Below are positions 9,994 through 18,681 of a stretch of 64,000 bases of DNA, piece after piece. The stretch's first letter is position 1; the number at the start of each line of letters is the position of its first letter. The position numbers and the translations under genes are program-made. The notes below the pieces were generated by a model, which saw only the letters and a program-made list of their open reading frames with translations, was not told where the DNA came from and did no database searches. The DNA is taken from assembly GCA_964614915.1 (NCBI GenBank), contig CAZTNC010000011.1, positions 1 to 64,000 of the forward strand, written 5' to 3'. The DNA comes from WTFY01 sp964614915 (lineage in GTDB: Bacteria; Pseudomonadota; Gammaproteobacteria; UBA4575).

Positions 9994-10559
9994 GGTGTCA
10001 GGGGCTTAACTTCTGCGCCTCGCTGGCCTACCATATTCGCTGACATGGCAAAAGCGAGAGCGATCGATATCCTGCGGATCTTCCACCGCTTCCCGGACCA
10101 GGCGGCCTGCATCGCGCACCTGGAAGGGATCCGCTGGAGAGACCAACCCCGTTGCCCGCATTGCGAAAGTGTCCGTGTGGCCAGAAAGGTGGACTCCGGT
10201 CGGGTCGGGCGCTGGAACTGCCACGCGTGCAAGTCCAGCTTCAACGTTCTTTCTGGCACCCTGTTCGAGAAGACTCGCATCCCGCTGCAAAAATGGTTTC
10301 TGGCGGTCGGCCTGATCGTCCACGCCAGGAAAAACCTGTCCAGCTACAGGCTGGCCCGCAGCCTGGTCCTGAACCAGAAAACGGCATGGTTCATGGAGCA
10401 ACGGATTCGCGCTGAAATGGCCAACAGGCAGAGCCAAATCCGCTTGCAGGGCATCTTCGAGGGAGATGAGACGTTCAAGTAGGCGCAAGGCTTCGCACGT
10501 GATCGTTCAATCGTGACCGGACCCTCGAAATCGGGCAAAAACCTGTCAAGCCCCTAACT
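9994..10559 (+). mobile_element. IS1595-like insertion sequence remnant with terminal inverted repeats
   Basis: A short element of about 565 bp sits between the MMPL gene and the precursor gene. The left end reads GGTGTCAGGGGCTTAAC inward. The right end, read inward on the minus strand, is AGTTAGGGGCTTGACAGG. The two share AGGGGCTT.AC in inverted orientation. Between them lies a transposase open only up to the first catalytic Asp, so the element is internally deleted and could move only with help from a full copy. Exact ends and any target duplication cannot be fixed by eye. Confidence 0.65.
10045..10482 (+). pseudogene. Truncated IS1595-family transposase
   Basis: This 145-codon open frame encodes the N-terminal part of an IS1595-type transposase. 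It shows a zinc-ribbon of two Cys pairs (CPHC near residue 37 and CHAC near 58), the helical region with KWFLAVGLI, and the beginning of the DDE catalytic core (EGDETF), where an intact protein would continue with a Gly-Gly-Lys segment. A stop follows two codons after the first catalytic Asp, whereas intact family members run to about 220-300 residues. It lies inside the inverted repeats described for the element and is not expected to be active. Confidence 0.8.
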
Positions 10560-10570
10560 ACTTAATTTTC

Positions 10571-10599
10571 TTGTGCCGTGCAGGTGAACGCGCTAGCAT
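10571..10599 (+). promoter_or_regulatory. Possible promoter of the NHLP precursor gene
   Basis: TTGTGC and TAGCAT are separated by 17 bp and lie just outside the right end of the IS remnant, about 50 bp upstream of the precursor start. Both boxes match the sigma-70 consensus only partly, so this is a weak candidate, offered because the precursor needs its own promoter after the insertion. Confidence 0.3.
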
Positions 10600-10634
10600 G
10601 AATCCAACAACAACACGATTTGCTATGTATCACT

Positions 10635-10641
10635 AAGGAGG
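10635..10641 (+). promoter_or_regulatory. Strong ribosome binding site of the precursor gene
   Basis: AAGGAGG is placed 6 nt before the ATG at 10648. It is a near-perfect Shine-Dalgarno sequence, stronger than most others in this window. It fixes the start codon and suggests that the precursor is made in excess over the enzymes. Confidence 0.8.
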
Positions 10642-10647
10642 ATTGCC

Positions 10648-10899
10648 ATGAGAAGCGGCGATGACATGCTTAAGCAGATTGTTGAGAAGTCTGCCCTGGA
10701 CACTGAATTCAGGCAACAGCTTCTCGATGATCCGAAATCTACCATCAGTGCAGAATTGGGCATTACCATGCCCGAGTCGATGAATGTTGTGGTCCATGAG
10801 AGCGACATGCAGACGGTGCATCTTGCTCTGCCACCGGACCCGAACATCACCGAAGAGCAGCTCGAAGCGATTTCCGCCGGGCTTTGCTGCTGCTGGTAG
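10648..10899 (+). CDS. NHLP-leader RiPP precursor peptide with Leu-Cys-Cys-Cys-Trp tail
   Basis: The 83-residue peptide is a precursor of the nitrile-hydratase-leader family. Residues 1-77 show the typical leader pattern: an N-terminal helix, F...LL.DPK......ELGI (21-39), then a hydrophobic strand with VHES and HLALPP (49-63), and the acidic helix TEEQLEAISAG (68-78). After Gly78 only LCCCW remains before the stop. Known NHLP leaders are cut after Gly-Gly or a similar small pair by the C39 peptidase of the NHLM exporter; here Ala-Gly would be the site, leaving a core of five residues. The Cys triplet is the expected YcaO substrate, and the final Trp could be the target of the halogenase-family protein at 21.7 kb (inference). 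The same VHES...HL.LPP block occurs in the cyclase-like protein at 12.2-13.5 kb. Confidence 0.9.
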   Translation: MRSGDDMLKQIVEKSALDTEFRQQLLDDPKSTISAELGITMPESMNVVVHESDMQTVHLALPPDPNITEEQLEAISAGLCCCW

Positions 10900-10973
10900 C
10901 ACCGGTGACCGGCCACTAGCCGGTCCAGACGCAGGCCATCCGCGCCTGTGTCGATCTGCTTTTATTTAGACCG

Positions 10974-11002
10974 ACCCTTCGTCCCGCCTCGGGGCGGAGG
11001 GT
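10974..11002. terminator. Stem-loop between the convergent precursor and 379-aa genes
   Basis: ACCCT and CCGCC pair with GGCGG and AGGGT around a TCGG loop, with an unpaired stretch on the left arm, and TTT follows on the plus strand. The position between two converging genes suggests a terminator working in one or both directions. Confidence 0.5.
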
Positions 11003-11026
11003 TTCGTCCGTATGTCCGGGACGAAT

Positions 11027-12166
11027 TCAGAAACTGACCGCACCGGACAGCACCATGAACACGTAGGCCTTGGCTTTTCGCAGTTCATCCTCGGAGATCA
11101 CCAGCTTGATGTGGTGGATGCCGCGCAGCAGCACAAAGCGCCCGGACTTCGCAAACAGCGTCGTCGGCTTGCTCACCCACGTGGCCAGTTCGGCCAGCTT
11201 GTCCCGGTCCACCAATACTTCCTGGCCCAGCGCCTTGAGGAACGGGTCCCAGTCGGTCAGGCCATCAAGCCAGTAGCGGGAATCCTTCGTGTAACGCTGC
11301 TTGACGATCAGCGTCAGGCCCAGCGTCGGACCCAGGCCCTGCTCCTGCACGTCGATGTTGATGCCGGTGCGCACGATATCCGCGCGCTCGGCGAACCGCT
11401 TGAGCACGGCATCGACGGCTGCGATGTCCCCGGGCCAGCCGGTGTTTTCAAGGTACTCGCCAAGTTGTGCGCCCGAGCGAAACCCCATGACCGCCAGGCG
11501 TATGGCTCGCGAGCGCGAGGGAAACACGCCGAACGAGTCCATGCGCGTATCCTCGGGCTGCATCCGGTAGCTGCGCTCGATGTGCCCGCGATGGGCCTCA
11601 TCCATCGACCAGCCAAGGCAGGACACCAGCGCATCCACCACCAGGGCGACCTCGTCGTGCTGCTCGCAGGCCCCGAGTATCGGGCGCTCGCCGGGGCGCA
11701 AAAACATGCCCGGGAAGGGCTGCGTGCCCGGCCCGGCCGAGCCGATGTCATATTCGAGCATGAGCTTTCGCCCGACCACCTCGCGAAGCGGCGAGGGCTC
11801 GGCCTCCATCTTGCGAAACAGGCGCGCGATCGCACATGCCAGCTCGTCGTTCGGGTCCGCCTTCGCACGGGCGAGGAACGGTTCGGCCGATCGTGTGCCG
11901 GCAGCCAGCGAGGCGCCGAAATCCGCCAGTGGCGCTGTCTCATGCAGCGGCAGCTCGAAGCCGAAGGGCAGGGCCGCCATGGTGATGGGAAGCTTGGCGG
12001 CGCAATCGAGTACACGGGTCCATTGGGAGTCGCCGATCAGCGCCGGCGAGATTCGCTCACGAAAGTGCCCGAGCAATTCGGCCATGCTGCCGCCTTCCTC
12101 GGCCAGGCGCTCCTGGGTCAGCAGGATGGCCTCGTCGATGCTGATGTCCTCGGGAGCGGATGCCAT
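11027..12166 (-). CDS. Uncharacterised protein of the NHLP/cyclase-like pair
   Basis: I do not recognise this 379-residue protein as a characterised family. It has no signal peptide or membrane helix and looks soluble. It has several beta-rich segments with regular alternation: KLMLEYDIG near residue 134, FGVFPSRSRAIRLAVMGF near 215, and INIDVQEQGLGPTLGLTL near 271. The C-terminal part contains basic and aromatic residues (LLRGIHHIKLVI). It ends the minus-strand operon, only 11 nt behind the NHLP-cyclase gene, so the two probably act together. A partner of, or substrate-presenting protein for, the cyclase-like enzyme is one possibility, but there is no motif that proves a reaction. Confidence 0.75.
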   Translation of the reverse strand: MASAPEDISIDEAILLTQERLAEEGGSMAELLGHFRERISPALIGDSQWTRVLDCAAKLPITMAALPFGFELPLHETAPLADFGASLAAGTRSAEPFLARAKADPNDELACAIARLFRKMEAEPSPLREVVGRKLMLEYDIGSAGPGTQPFPGMFLRPGERPILGACEQHDEVALVVDALVSCLGWSMDEAHRGHIERSYRMQPEDTRMDSFGVFPSRSRAIRLAVMGFRSGAQLGEYLENTGWPGDIAAVDAVLKRFAERADIVRTGINIDVQEQGLGPTLGLTLIVKQRYTKDSRYWLDGLTDWDPFLKALGQEVLVDRDKLAELATWVSKPTTLFAKSGRFVLLRGIHHIKLVISEDELRKAKAYVFMVLSGAVSF

Positions 12167-12177
12167 ACCTTACTTTC

Positions 12178-13473
12178 TCAGTTGCTCAGCGCTTGTGCGA
12201 GACGTCCCAGCGCCTCGATGCAAAAGGCCGTGGTCACGGGCTCCGAGGCGTGCCCGAACTGCCCGACCACGCCCCACTTCAGTGTCTGGTCGCCGAAGGC
12301 GAGCAGTTCCGGCCAGCTGCCGTCTTCGTGCTGTGCACCCAGCAGGCGGGCCAGCTCGGCTTTCATGTCGATGCGGTCCAGGCACTGCACGTTGTCAAGC
12401 GCCGAGACCGCCTGGGCGCTTTGCAGCGGGTTGCCAAACCCGCCCTCGGAGTCGCGAAGACCGAGGATACGGTCTGCCAGGACCGGGCGCAGGGATTCGA
12501 GCGCGGGTGCTGCGCGCACCATGGCGCGTGTGATGGCGTAGTAGATCGCGATCGTATCGGGATACCACTTCGAGGTGTCGTGCACGCGGTCCTCGCGTAC
12601 CAGCTCTTCGAGCCAGCGCTGCGCGGGGTGGGTCTGCGGGTGATCGCCGAGGTAGGCGATGACGTTCGCATTCACCACCGGATCGGCCTCGATGCGAAAT
12701 TTCGACACGACATCGGGCTCGTCCTCGCCCAGCACCCAGGTCAGGAAACGGCTCTCTTCATCGCGGTTCGACAGGATCTTTGCCACGTTTCGCCCGAGCG
12801 CGATCCACGGGTGCGAACCAAGCACCAGCGAGCACAGGGTCGTGCTGTCCAGATCCTGGGGCAGGTGGCGGTAGTAGCGCCACATGCCAGGATATTCCAT
12901 GGTCTCCATCAGGTACGCCCGGCTCGCCTCGCACAGGGCTTTTGCGCGAGCATCCCCGCAGCCTTGCAGGGCCAGTACGCAAAATGCCGTCACGAACGCA
13001 GGTCGCTCGAAATGCCGGGGCACCTCAGGATCGGCAATGTTGAAGCGGATGCAGTGCCAGGCGCCGTCATCGGTGATGCTGGATTGCAGGAATTCGAGAC
13101 CGCGGCCGATACTCTTGCGGGCAGCTGACACCAGGTCCTCGGCGCTCGCCCCGGAGTCCACCGCCTGGCGCGGTGCAGGAGTGCGCATCGGCGGGGCCGG
13201 ATCGTGCAGCGTCTTGCGAAGAAACTCCAGGGAGGCCACGCCCGTTTTCGCAGCTTCGCGTTCGGCTGGCGTGCGCGTACTCACCGGTGGCAGCACGAGG
13301 TGGGCTTCGGTCTCGTTCGACTCGTGCACGAACACCTGCTGGTCGGCGGAGATCTTCACGCCGAGGGCCTCCTCGATAGCCTGTCTGGGATCAGCGATGA
13401 GGCGTTGTCGAAAGCCTTCGTCCCGGCCCGCACGCAAAATGAGCTGGCCTGCGCCATCGATGGGAGGGTTCAT
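12178..13473 (-). CDS. NHLP leader-like domain fused to a squalene/terpene-cyclase-like alpha-toroid
   Basis: The first ~65 of 431 residues are an NHLP leader: FRQRLIADPRQAIEEALGV (21-39) followed by VFVHESNETEAHLVLPP (47-63), which matches the same block of the precursor at 10.6 kb. A linker leads to an all-helical domain (~110-431) with repeats like those of prenyltransferase/squalene-cyclase proteins: GLEFLQSSITDDGAW, RGILGLRDSEGGFGNPLQSA-type and LLGAQHEDGSWP segments. DLDSTT (207-212) lies where class II terpene cyclases have the acid motif DxDD-T; the middle Asp that acts as acid is kept, while the last Asp is Ser. It could be a leader-guided cyclase or prenyl-transfer enzyme, or a non-catalytic binding protein. 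It sits upstream of the 379-aa gene and downstream of the ABC exporters in one minus-strand operon. Confidence 0.8.
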   Translation of the reverse strand: MNPPIDGAGQLILRAGRDEGFRQRLIADPRQAIEEALGVKISADQQVFVHESNETEAHLVLPPVSTRTPAEREAAKTGVASLEFLRKTLHDPAPPMRTPAPRQAVDSGASAEDLVSAARKSIGRGLEFLQSSITDDGAWHCIRFNIADPEVPRHFERPAFVTAFCVLALQGCGDARAKALCEASRAYLMETMEYPGMWRYYRHLPQDLDSTTLCSLVLGSHPWIALGRNVAKILSNRDEESRFLTWVLGEDEPDVVSKFRIEADPVVNANVIAYLGDHPQTHPAQRWLEELVREDRVHDTSKWYPDTIAIYYAITRAMVRAAPALESLRPVLADRILGLRDSEGGFGNPLQSAQAVSALDNVQCLDRIDMKAELARLLGAQHEDGSWPELLAFGDQTLKWGVVGQFGHASEPVTTAFCIEALGRLAQALSN

Positions 13474-13527
13474 GGGAGTCCTGTCACAAGCCTGGCGTGG
13501 AGTCGAAGTGGACCGTTCTGGTTCGGA

Positions 13528-16470
13528 TCAGGCGATCTGCCTCTTGACCAGTTCCTTGAACACCCCGTCCTCTTCCATGAGTTCCTCGAAGCTGCCGTGT
13601 TGCACCACCTTGCCGCCGGACAGCACGTAGATGCGATCCGCCTGTTCGAGCGTCGACAGGCGGTGGGCGATGACCAGCCGGGTGGAGGTCAGGTCGGTCA
13701 GGTTGTCCATGACCCGGGCCTGGTTTTCGTTATCCAGCCAGTTGGTCGCCTCGTCAAACAGCATGATCCGGGGCTTGCCCATCACCGAGCGCGCGATCGT
13801 GACGCGCTGGCTCTCGCCGCCGGACAGGACCGAGCCACTGGCGCCCACCATGGTCATCATGCCCATGGGCATGCCCTTGATCTCCTTTTCGATTTCAGCG
13901 GTGCGCGCCGCTTCCCAGACCTCATCGGTCGTGATTCCGTCATGATGGCTGACCAGGTTGTCCCAGATATCCAGGGGGTGAAGTCCCACGGCTTGCGGTA
14001 CTGCGCCGATCTTGCGGCGCAGCTGGCGCAGGTTCAGGTGGCGCACATCACGCCCGTCGTAATAGACCGCGCCTGCAGTGGGCCGGTCGATGCCGAGTGC
14101 GAGGCGAAACAGGGTGCTCTTGCCGGTGCCGGACTCGCCGGCGATCGCGATGAACTCGCCCGCGCGGGCGTGGATCGTGACATCGTCGAGAATCAGCGGG
14201 CCGTCAGGGTCGTAGCGAAACGAGATGCGGTCGAACAGGAGGTCCCCGCCCAGGTATTCCACGGGCTCGCCTTCGGTCTCGGTTTCGGGATCTGCAGCCA
14301 GCAGCGGGCGCATCTGCTTGAAGGCCGGCAGCAGGGCGGCAACGGTCCCGAGGGACTCGCCGAGGCGTGCGATCGCACTCTGGAAAGCAATGAAGACCAG
14401 GTAGACGACCAGGAAATCACCGACCGGCATGATGCGCTCGCCGACGGTCACTGCGGCCAGCAGCAAGAACGCGCCCGCGAGAAACGGCAATGCCGCAGAA
14501 AACGCCCGCGAGTGTCCCTCCAGCACGCTCAGATCGAGTTCCGCGCGTTTTTGCTCGCGGTAGTCCTGGGCCCACATGGCAAACGCCGAGCCTTCTGCAT
14601 TTTCCACGCGCAGCTTGGCAAAGCCGCCAACGATCTGGAACAGGCGCCCGGCGACACGCCGCGAGGCACGGATCATGCGCCCGTACGGGGCAACCTGCAG
14701 GACACCGAGCACCCAGGTGACGAGCAGCGCCCCCAGGCTGAAGGCCAGGGCGAGACCGCCAAGGGCGGCATCGTAGAAGAAGATGACGGCAAACACCGGG
14801 GGCAGGAAGATGACCGACAGGAAACTGTCGGCGACCACCCCCTGCAGGCCGTCTCGAAGATTCTGGAAGGTCATGCCCGACATCGCCAGGTCACCTGACG
14901 GATGGCGGTGCAGGATGGCCGGCGGCAGGCGCATGAGGCGGTCCCAGAAGGCCGCTTCTGCACGCGAGGCCGAGCGCCCCTCAAGGCGCATCATCGCCGT
15001 GCTTTGCGCAAGGTGCAGCAAAGCCCCGAGCAGGCCGAACCCGGCGAGTACCCAAGCCACGGCGTAAATCGCACCGGCAGTGCCGCCTGCGGCGATTTCA
15101 TGGGCGACAAAGCCGAGCGCCAGGGCCGGCAACAGCTGGATCAGCCCGTAGGGAAGCCCTGCGAGCACCAGCCGGGCAATGTCATGCCCCGATCCCTGCA
15201 GGGCCAAGCCCAGCAGGTCCGCCGGTTTCACCTCGCCTGCAGGCAAGGGGCGGTAGAACATCCACGCGTCCTCACGCAGCGCATCGGCACGCTCTTCGCT
15301 GACGCGAACGGTGCGCTTGCTGACCGGGTCAATTTCTCGGTAGCCTCCGAACACACCCGGCAGCAGGGCCACGGGCTGGCCGTCCTTGGCGCGAAATCCC
15401 AGCATCGCATGGCTGTCGGTGCGCCACCATCCATCCTCGTCCTTGAGCCGCACACGCCGTGCGCGCACCCCGGAGGCATCCAGCACGTCGACCAGGCCAA
15501 GCGGGGCCTGCGAAGGCCCGGAACGGGCGGGAATCTTGAAATCGATGCCCTCGTGGCGACCGATGACGGACAGGGCATCGACCAGCGCGGTGTCCTCGAG
15601 GCCTGCGTAGCGGCCCACCGGCTGGTCGTATAGGTTGAACAGGCGCGCGCGGGCCGCCTTCTCGGCCGTGCGCCGGCTCGTGGTGCGGGCACGCTCTAGA
15701 TTCACATCGTCGACCACGGCCAGTCGTCGGTTCAGGCGCTCCAGGGTGAAGGCGACCTCATGGAAATACGAAAGCGCACCCTGCAGGCGGCCCTGCTCAG
15801 CCAGGGTTTGCGTACCCACGCACTCCAGCGTGGTCTCCTCCAGCGTGGTCAGCCAACTGGTGCGGGTCAGCGGCAGCAAGGCATTCCCTGCACCGCTGGC
15901 CTCGGCCAACTCCATGGGATCGACGATATCCATGAACAGCAGCGCACTGCCCGGTTGCGGGGATGCCCACACCACCTTGCGCTGTACCGACAGCGTACTG
16001 TGTGCCGGGACCCGTATCGCACCGGGCTCGGCCAGGGCCGTCGGGCGTGGTACGGGCGTGGCGAAGCGCGACAGCGTGTCGGTCATCTCGCTCAGCCAGG
16101 CATCGGTCTGTTCGGCAAGCTCAGCCGGGTGCACCTTGGACAACAGGGAGACCGGCAGGCGTTTCAGCAGGGTGCCGGGCAGGCCCTTGGCGACCAGGCT
16201 CAGGGTGGTACCGTCCTGGGCGTCTGGTTCGTGCGTGGGTACCCCCGGCAGGAACCAGCCCGCCTCGCGGCGCAGCAGATGCTGTGGAGCCGACTGCTCC
16301 ACACCGTCCTTGAACTCGACCAAGAACAGGTTCACGGTACCCCGGTCAATGAGCCAGATGCTGTCCGCGTCATCGAGCCTCACCGGCAAGTTACCGGCAC
16401 AGGGCACGTCAGTCCCCTGCCGGGCCGCGAGTTCGGCGATCGAGGAGTAGGTGGGCTGGATGTCCTGCAT
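13528..16470 (-). CDS. NHLM-type ABC exporter, permease/ATPase subunit without peptidase
   Basis: The 980-residue protein is the second ABC component of NHLP-associated export systems. The first ~400 residues are cytoplasmic; the N-terminus resembles a cyclic-nucleotide-binding-like fold. Six membrane helices lie at about 425-700. The ATPase domain has Walker A GESGTGKST, signature LSGGESQR, Walker B IMLFDEATNWLD and the H-loop AHRL. The usual Ser-Ala of the D-loop region is Asn-Trp. Its start overlaps the stop of the peptidase-type exporter by one base (TAATG), so the two are translationally coupled and likely form a heterodimer. Family members are found with NHLP or Nif11 precursors. Confidence 0.9.
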   Translation of the reverse strand: MQDIQPTYSSIAELAARQGTDVPCAGNLPVRLDDADSIWLIDRGTVNLFLVEFKDGVEQSAPQHLLRREAGWFLPGVPTHEPDAQDGTTLSLVAKGLPGTLLKRLPVSLLSKVHPAELAEQTDAWLSEMTDTLSRFATPVPRPTALAEPGAIRVPAHSTLSVQRKVVWASPQPGSALLFMDIVDPMELAEASGAGNALLPLTRTSWLTTLEETTLECVGTQTLAEQGRLQGALSYFHEVAFTLERLNRRLAVVDDVNLERARTTSRRTAEKAARARLFNLYDQPVGRYAGLEDTALVDALSVIGRHEGIDFKIPARSGPSQAPLGLVDVLDASGVRARRVRLKDEDGWWRTDSHAMLGFRAKDGQPVALLPGVFGGYREIDPVSKRTVRVSEERADALREDAWMFYRPLPAGEVKPADLLGLALQGSGHDIARLVLAGLPYGLIQLLPALALGFVAHEIAAGGTAGAIYAVAWVLAGFGLLGALLHLAQSTAMMRLEGRSASRAEAAFWDRLMRLPPAILHRHPSGDLAMSGMTFQNLRDGLQGVVADSFLSVIFLPPVFAVIFFYDAALGGLALAFSLGALLVTWVLGVLQVAPYGRMIRASRRVAGRLFQIVGGFAKLRVENAEGSAFAMWAQDYREQKRAELDLSVLEGHSRAFSAALPFLAGAFLLLAAVTVGERIMPVGDFLVVYLVFIAFQSAIARLGESLGTVAALLPAFKQMRPLLAADPETETEGEPVEYLGGDLLFDRISFRYDPDGPLILDDVTIHARAGEFIAIAGESGTGKSTLFRLALGIDRPTAGAVYYDGRDVRHLNLRQLRRKIGAVPQAVGLHPLDIWDNLVSHHDGITTDEVWEAARTAEIEKEIKGMPMGMMTMVGASGSVLSGGESQRVTIARSVMGKPRIMLFDEATNWLDNENQARVMDNLTDLTSTRLVIAHRLSTLEQADRIYVLSGGKVVQHGSFEELMEEDGVFKELVKRQIA

Positions 16471-18680
16471 TATCCCGACTTGACCAGCTTGTAATAGGTG
16501 CCATCGCGATCTGCGATCAGGTCATCGTGCGTACCGCGCTGTACCACGACCCCCTGGTCGAGCACGATGATTTCGTCGCAATCGCGCACCGTGCTCAGCC
16601 GGTGCGCCACGATCAGGCAGGTCACGCCGCGACGGCGCAAGGCATCATCGACATGTTCCTCGGTCGCCGCATCGAGCGCGCTGGTGGCCTCGTCTAGGAT
16701 GAGCACGGTCGGGTTGCCGACCAGTGCGCGGGCGATTTCCAGGCGCTGGCGCTGGCCGCCGCTGAAGTTCACCCCGCCTTCCTCGACCTCGGTCGCATAG
16801 CCTTGCGGGCGAAGCAGGATCTCGTCATGGATCCAGGCATCGCGCGTGGCGGCGAAGATGGCCTCATCCGGAATGGCCGAATTCCACAAGGTGATATTGT
16901 CGCGCAGCGATGCGGAAAACAGCACGACCTCCTGGTCCACCATGGAGATGGACTGGCGCAGGACTTCCTCCGGGATCTCATCACGCAGGTGCCCGTCGAA
17001 CAGGATTTCGCCGGACCAAGGCTGGTACACCCCGGACACCAGGCGCGCCAGGGTCGACTTGCCTGAACCACTCGGGCCCACCACGGCAACGCGCTGGCCG
17101 GGCTGGATCGTCAGGTTGAATTCCTTGAGCAGGGGCGGGCGACTCTTGTTGAACCCGAAGGTGACGTCCCGCAACTCGAGCTGCCCGGTCAGCTGCAGGC
17201 GCCCGTTGAACGTGGAGATGGACTCCGATTCCGGGCTTCGCCGACGGATCACGGGATCTTCGGCAGCACGCGAGATGTCCTCGAGTCGCTGCAGGTCAGT
17301 CTCCAGGGCCTGGCGCCTGTCAGCGAACTCCAGAAACTGCCCGATGGGCGACAGGAACATCTCCGCCAGGATGTAGAACCCGACCAGGGCGCCCAGGGTC
17401 ATTTCCCCGGCCAGCACCAGGCTCCCGCCGATGCCGAGGATCACGGCAGCCCGGAGAATGGCCACCAGCCCGGGCAGCGCGGTGTTGAATGCGCTGAGCT
17501 CAAAGTAGTGCTGGCGCGCCTCCAGTTCACGGGCCTGCTGGCCACTCCAGCGCGAGAAGAAGCGGTCGTCCGCACCGGTCATGCGCAGGGTGTCCGCATG
17601 GCTCAGCATCTGCATGCCGACGCCAATCAGCAGTCCCTGTTCGCGGCGCATCGACTGGATGCGCACCGTGCGAAGCGAATTCAAGAAGTGCACGACCATG
17701 CCGTGGAGAACGGCGAGCAACACCACGAGCAGGCTCAGCAGGGGTTCGTACACCAGCATCACGATCAGCAGCACCGCGCTCATGACCATGTCGACGAGTA
17801 GCACCAGAAACTGGTCGGTGAGATTTTTCGCGATGCGGTCGATGGAGGATACCCGGTCGGTCAGGTCACCGGTCAGGCGGTGTTCGAAAAACTCCACGGG
17901 CAGGCGCAGCAGGCGCGTCAGGTTGCGATTGTATCCGATCACCGAAATCCGCACCGCCAGGCGCTTCAAAAACCGGTGCTTGAGCAAGGACAGCAGGTAG
18001 ACCAGCACTCCGGCACCCAGCAGCACGCCCACCAGCCCGCCCCAGGAGCCGTGGTTTTCCAGCACGTCGTCGACGAAGATGCTGAGCACTGCGGGCACGA
18101 CCAGGGCCAGCAACGTCACCATGAGGGCGGTGGCCCCTACTCCGGCAAGCACCGTCCAGGAGCCGGCCAGCAGGGTGCCAAGTTGTGTGAACAGGCCGGG
18201 GGCCTCGCCGCCGGCCTTGAAATCCTTGCCTCGTTTGAAGCGCAAGGCGATCCCGCTGTAGCTCTTTTCGAACTCTTCGGCGCTGACCTTGCGCCGCCCG
18301 GTGGACGGGTCGTTGAGGTAGAAATACCGCTCATCGAAGCCTTCAAGGACCAGGAAATGGCTAAACTGCCAGAACAGGATCAGCGGCAACTCCAGCTTTT
18401 TCAGTGACTCGGAACGAACGCTCAGGCCGCTGCATTCCAGCCCGTAGTGGCGGGAGGCCCGCAGCAGGCTTGCTGCGCTGCTGCCGTCACGGCTGACCTC
18501 GCATTTCTCGCGCAACTCGGTCAGCGGTACCCAGCGTCCGAAAAAGCCCAGCACGCTGCCGAGGCTCGCGGCCCCGCATTCGGAAGCGTGCATCTGCAGC
18601 ATCACGGGTGTGGCGATCCGGTGCTTGACGGAATCCGAGGTGGCCTGATCCCCGGTGCCCTTGGAGGCACTCGGCGCCAT
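16470..18680 (-). CDS. NHLM-type ABC exporter with C39 leader peptidase
   Basis: This 736-residue exporter is predicted to remove the leader of the NHLP precursor and to export the core. The N-terminal C39 peptidase domain (~22-155) has the catalytic Cys35 in ASECGAASL, a His in QFSHFLVL and an Asp in YLNDPSTG. Transmembrane helices follow at ~180-470. The ATPase domain (~510-736) carries Walker A GPSGSGKST, signature FSGGQRQRLEIA, Walker B VLILDEATSALD and H-loop AHRLST. It is coupled by overlap to the second exporter and lies 1 nt from the HlyD-like gene. Confidence 0.92.
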   Translation of the reverse strand: MAPSASKGTGDQATSDSVKHRIATPVMLQMHASECGAASLGSVLGFFGRWVPLTELREKCEVSRDGSSAASLLRASRHYGLECSGLSVRSESLKKLELPLILFWQFSHFLVLEGFDERYFYLNDPSTGRRKVSAEEFEKSYSGIALRFKRGKDFKAGGEAPGLFTQLGTLLAGSWTVLAGVGATALMVTLLALVVPAVLSIFVDDVLENHGSWGGLVGVLLGAGVLVYLLSLLKHRFLKRLAVRISVIGYNRNLTRLLRLPVEFFEHRLTGDLTDRVSSIDRIAKNLTDQFLVLLVDMVMSAVLLIVMLVYEPLLSLLVVLLAVLHGMVVHFLNSLRTVRIQSMRREQGLLIGVGMQMLSHADTLRMTGADDRFFSRWSGQQARELEARQHYFELSAFNTALPGLVAILRAAVILGIGGSLVLAGEMTLGALVGFYILAEMFLSPIGQFLEFADRRQALETDLQRLEDISRAAEDPVIRRRSPESESISTFNGRLQLTGQLELRDVTFGFNKSRPPLLKEFNLTIQPGQRVAVVGPSGSGKSTLARLVSGVYQPWSGEILFDGHLRDEIPEEVLRQSISMVDQEVVLFSASLRDNITLWNSAIPDEAIFAATRDAWIHDEILLRPQGYATEVEEGGVNFSGGQRQRLEIARALVGNPTVLILDEATSALDAATEEHVDDALRRRGVTCLIVAHRLSTVRDCDEIIVLDQGVVVQRGTHDDLIADRDGTYYKLVKSG

Positions 18681-18681
18681 C

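Noticed and set aside
11012..12541. Plus-strand open frame of 509 codons opposite the 379-aa gene
   Set aside because: The minus-strand gene is part of a tight operon; the plus frame crosses the boundary of two real genes.
13204..14898. Plus-strand open frame of 564 codons opposite the ABC exporter
   Set aside because: It is a shadow of the ATPase and membrane regions of the exporter and shows no own motif.
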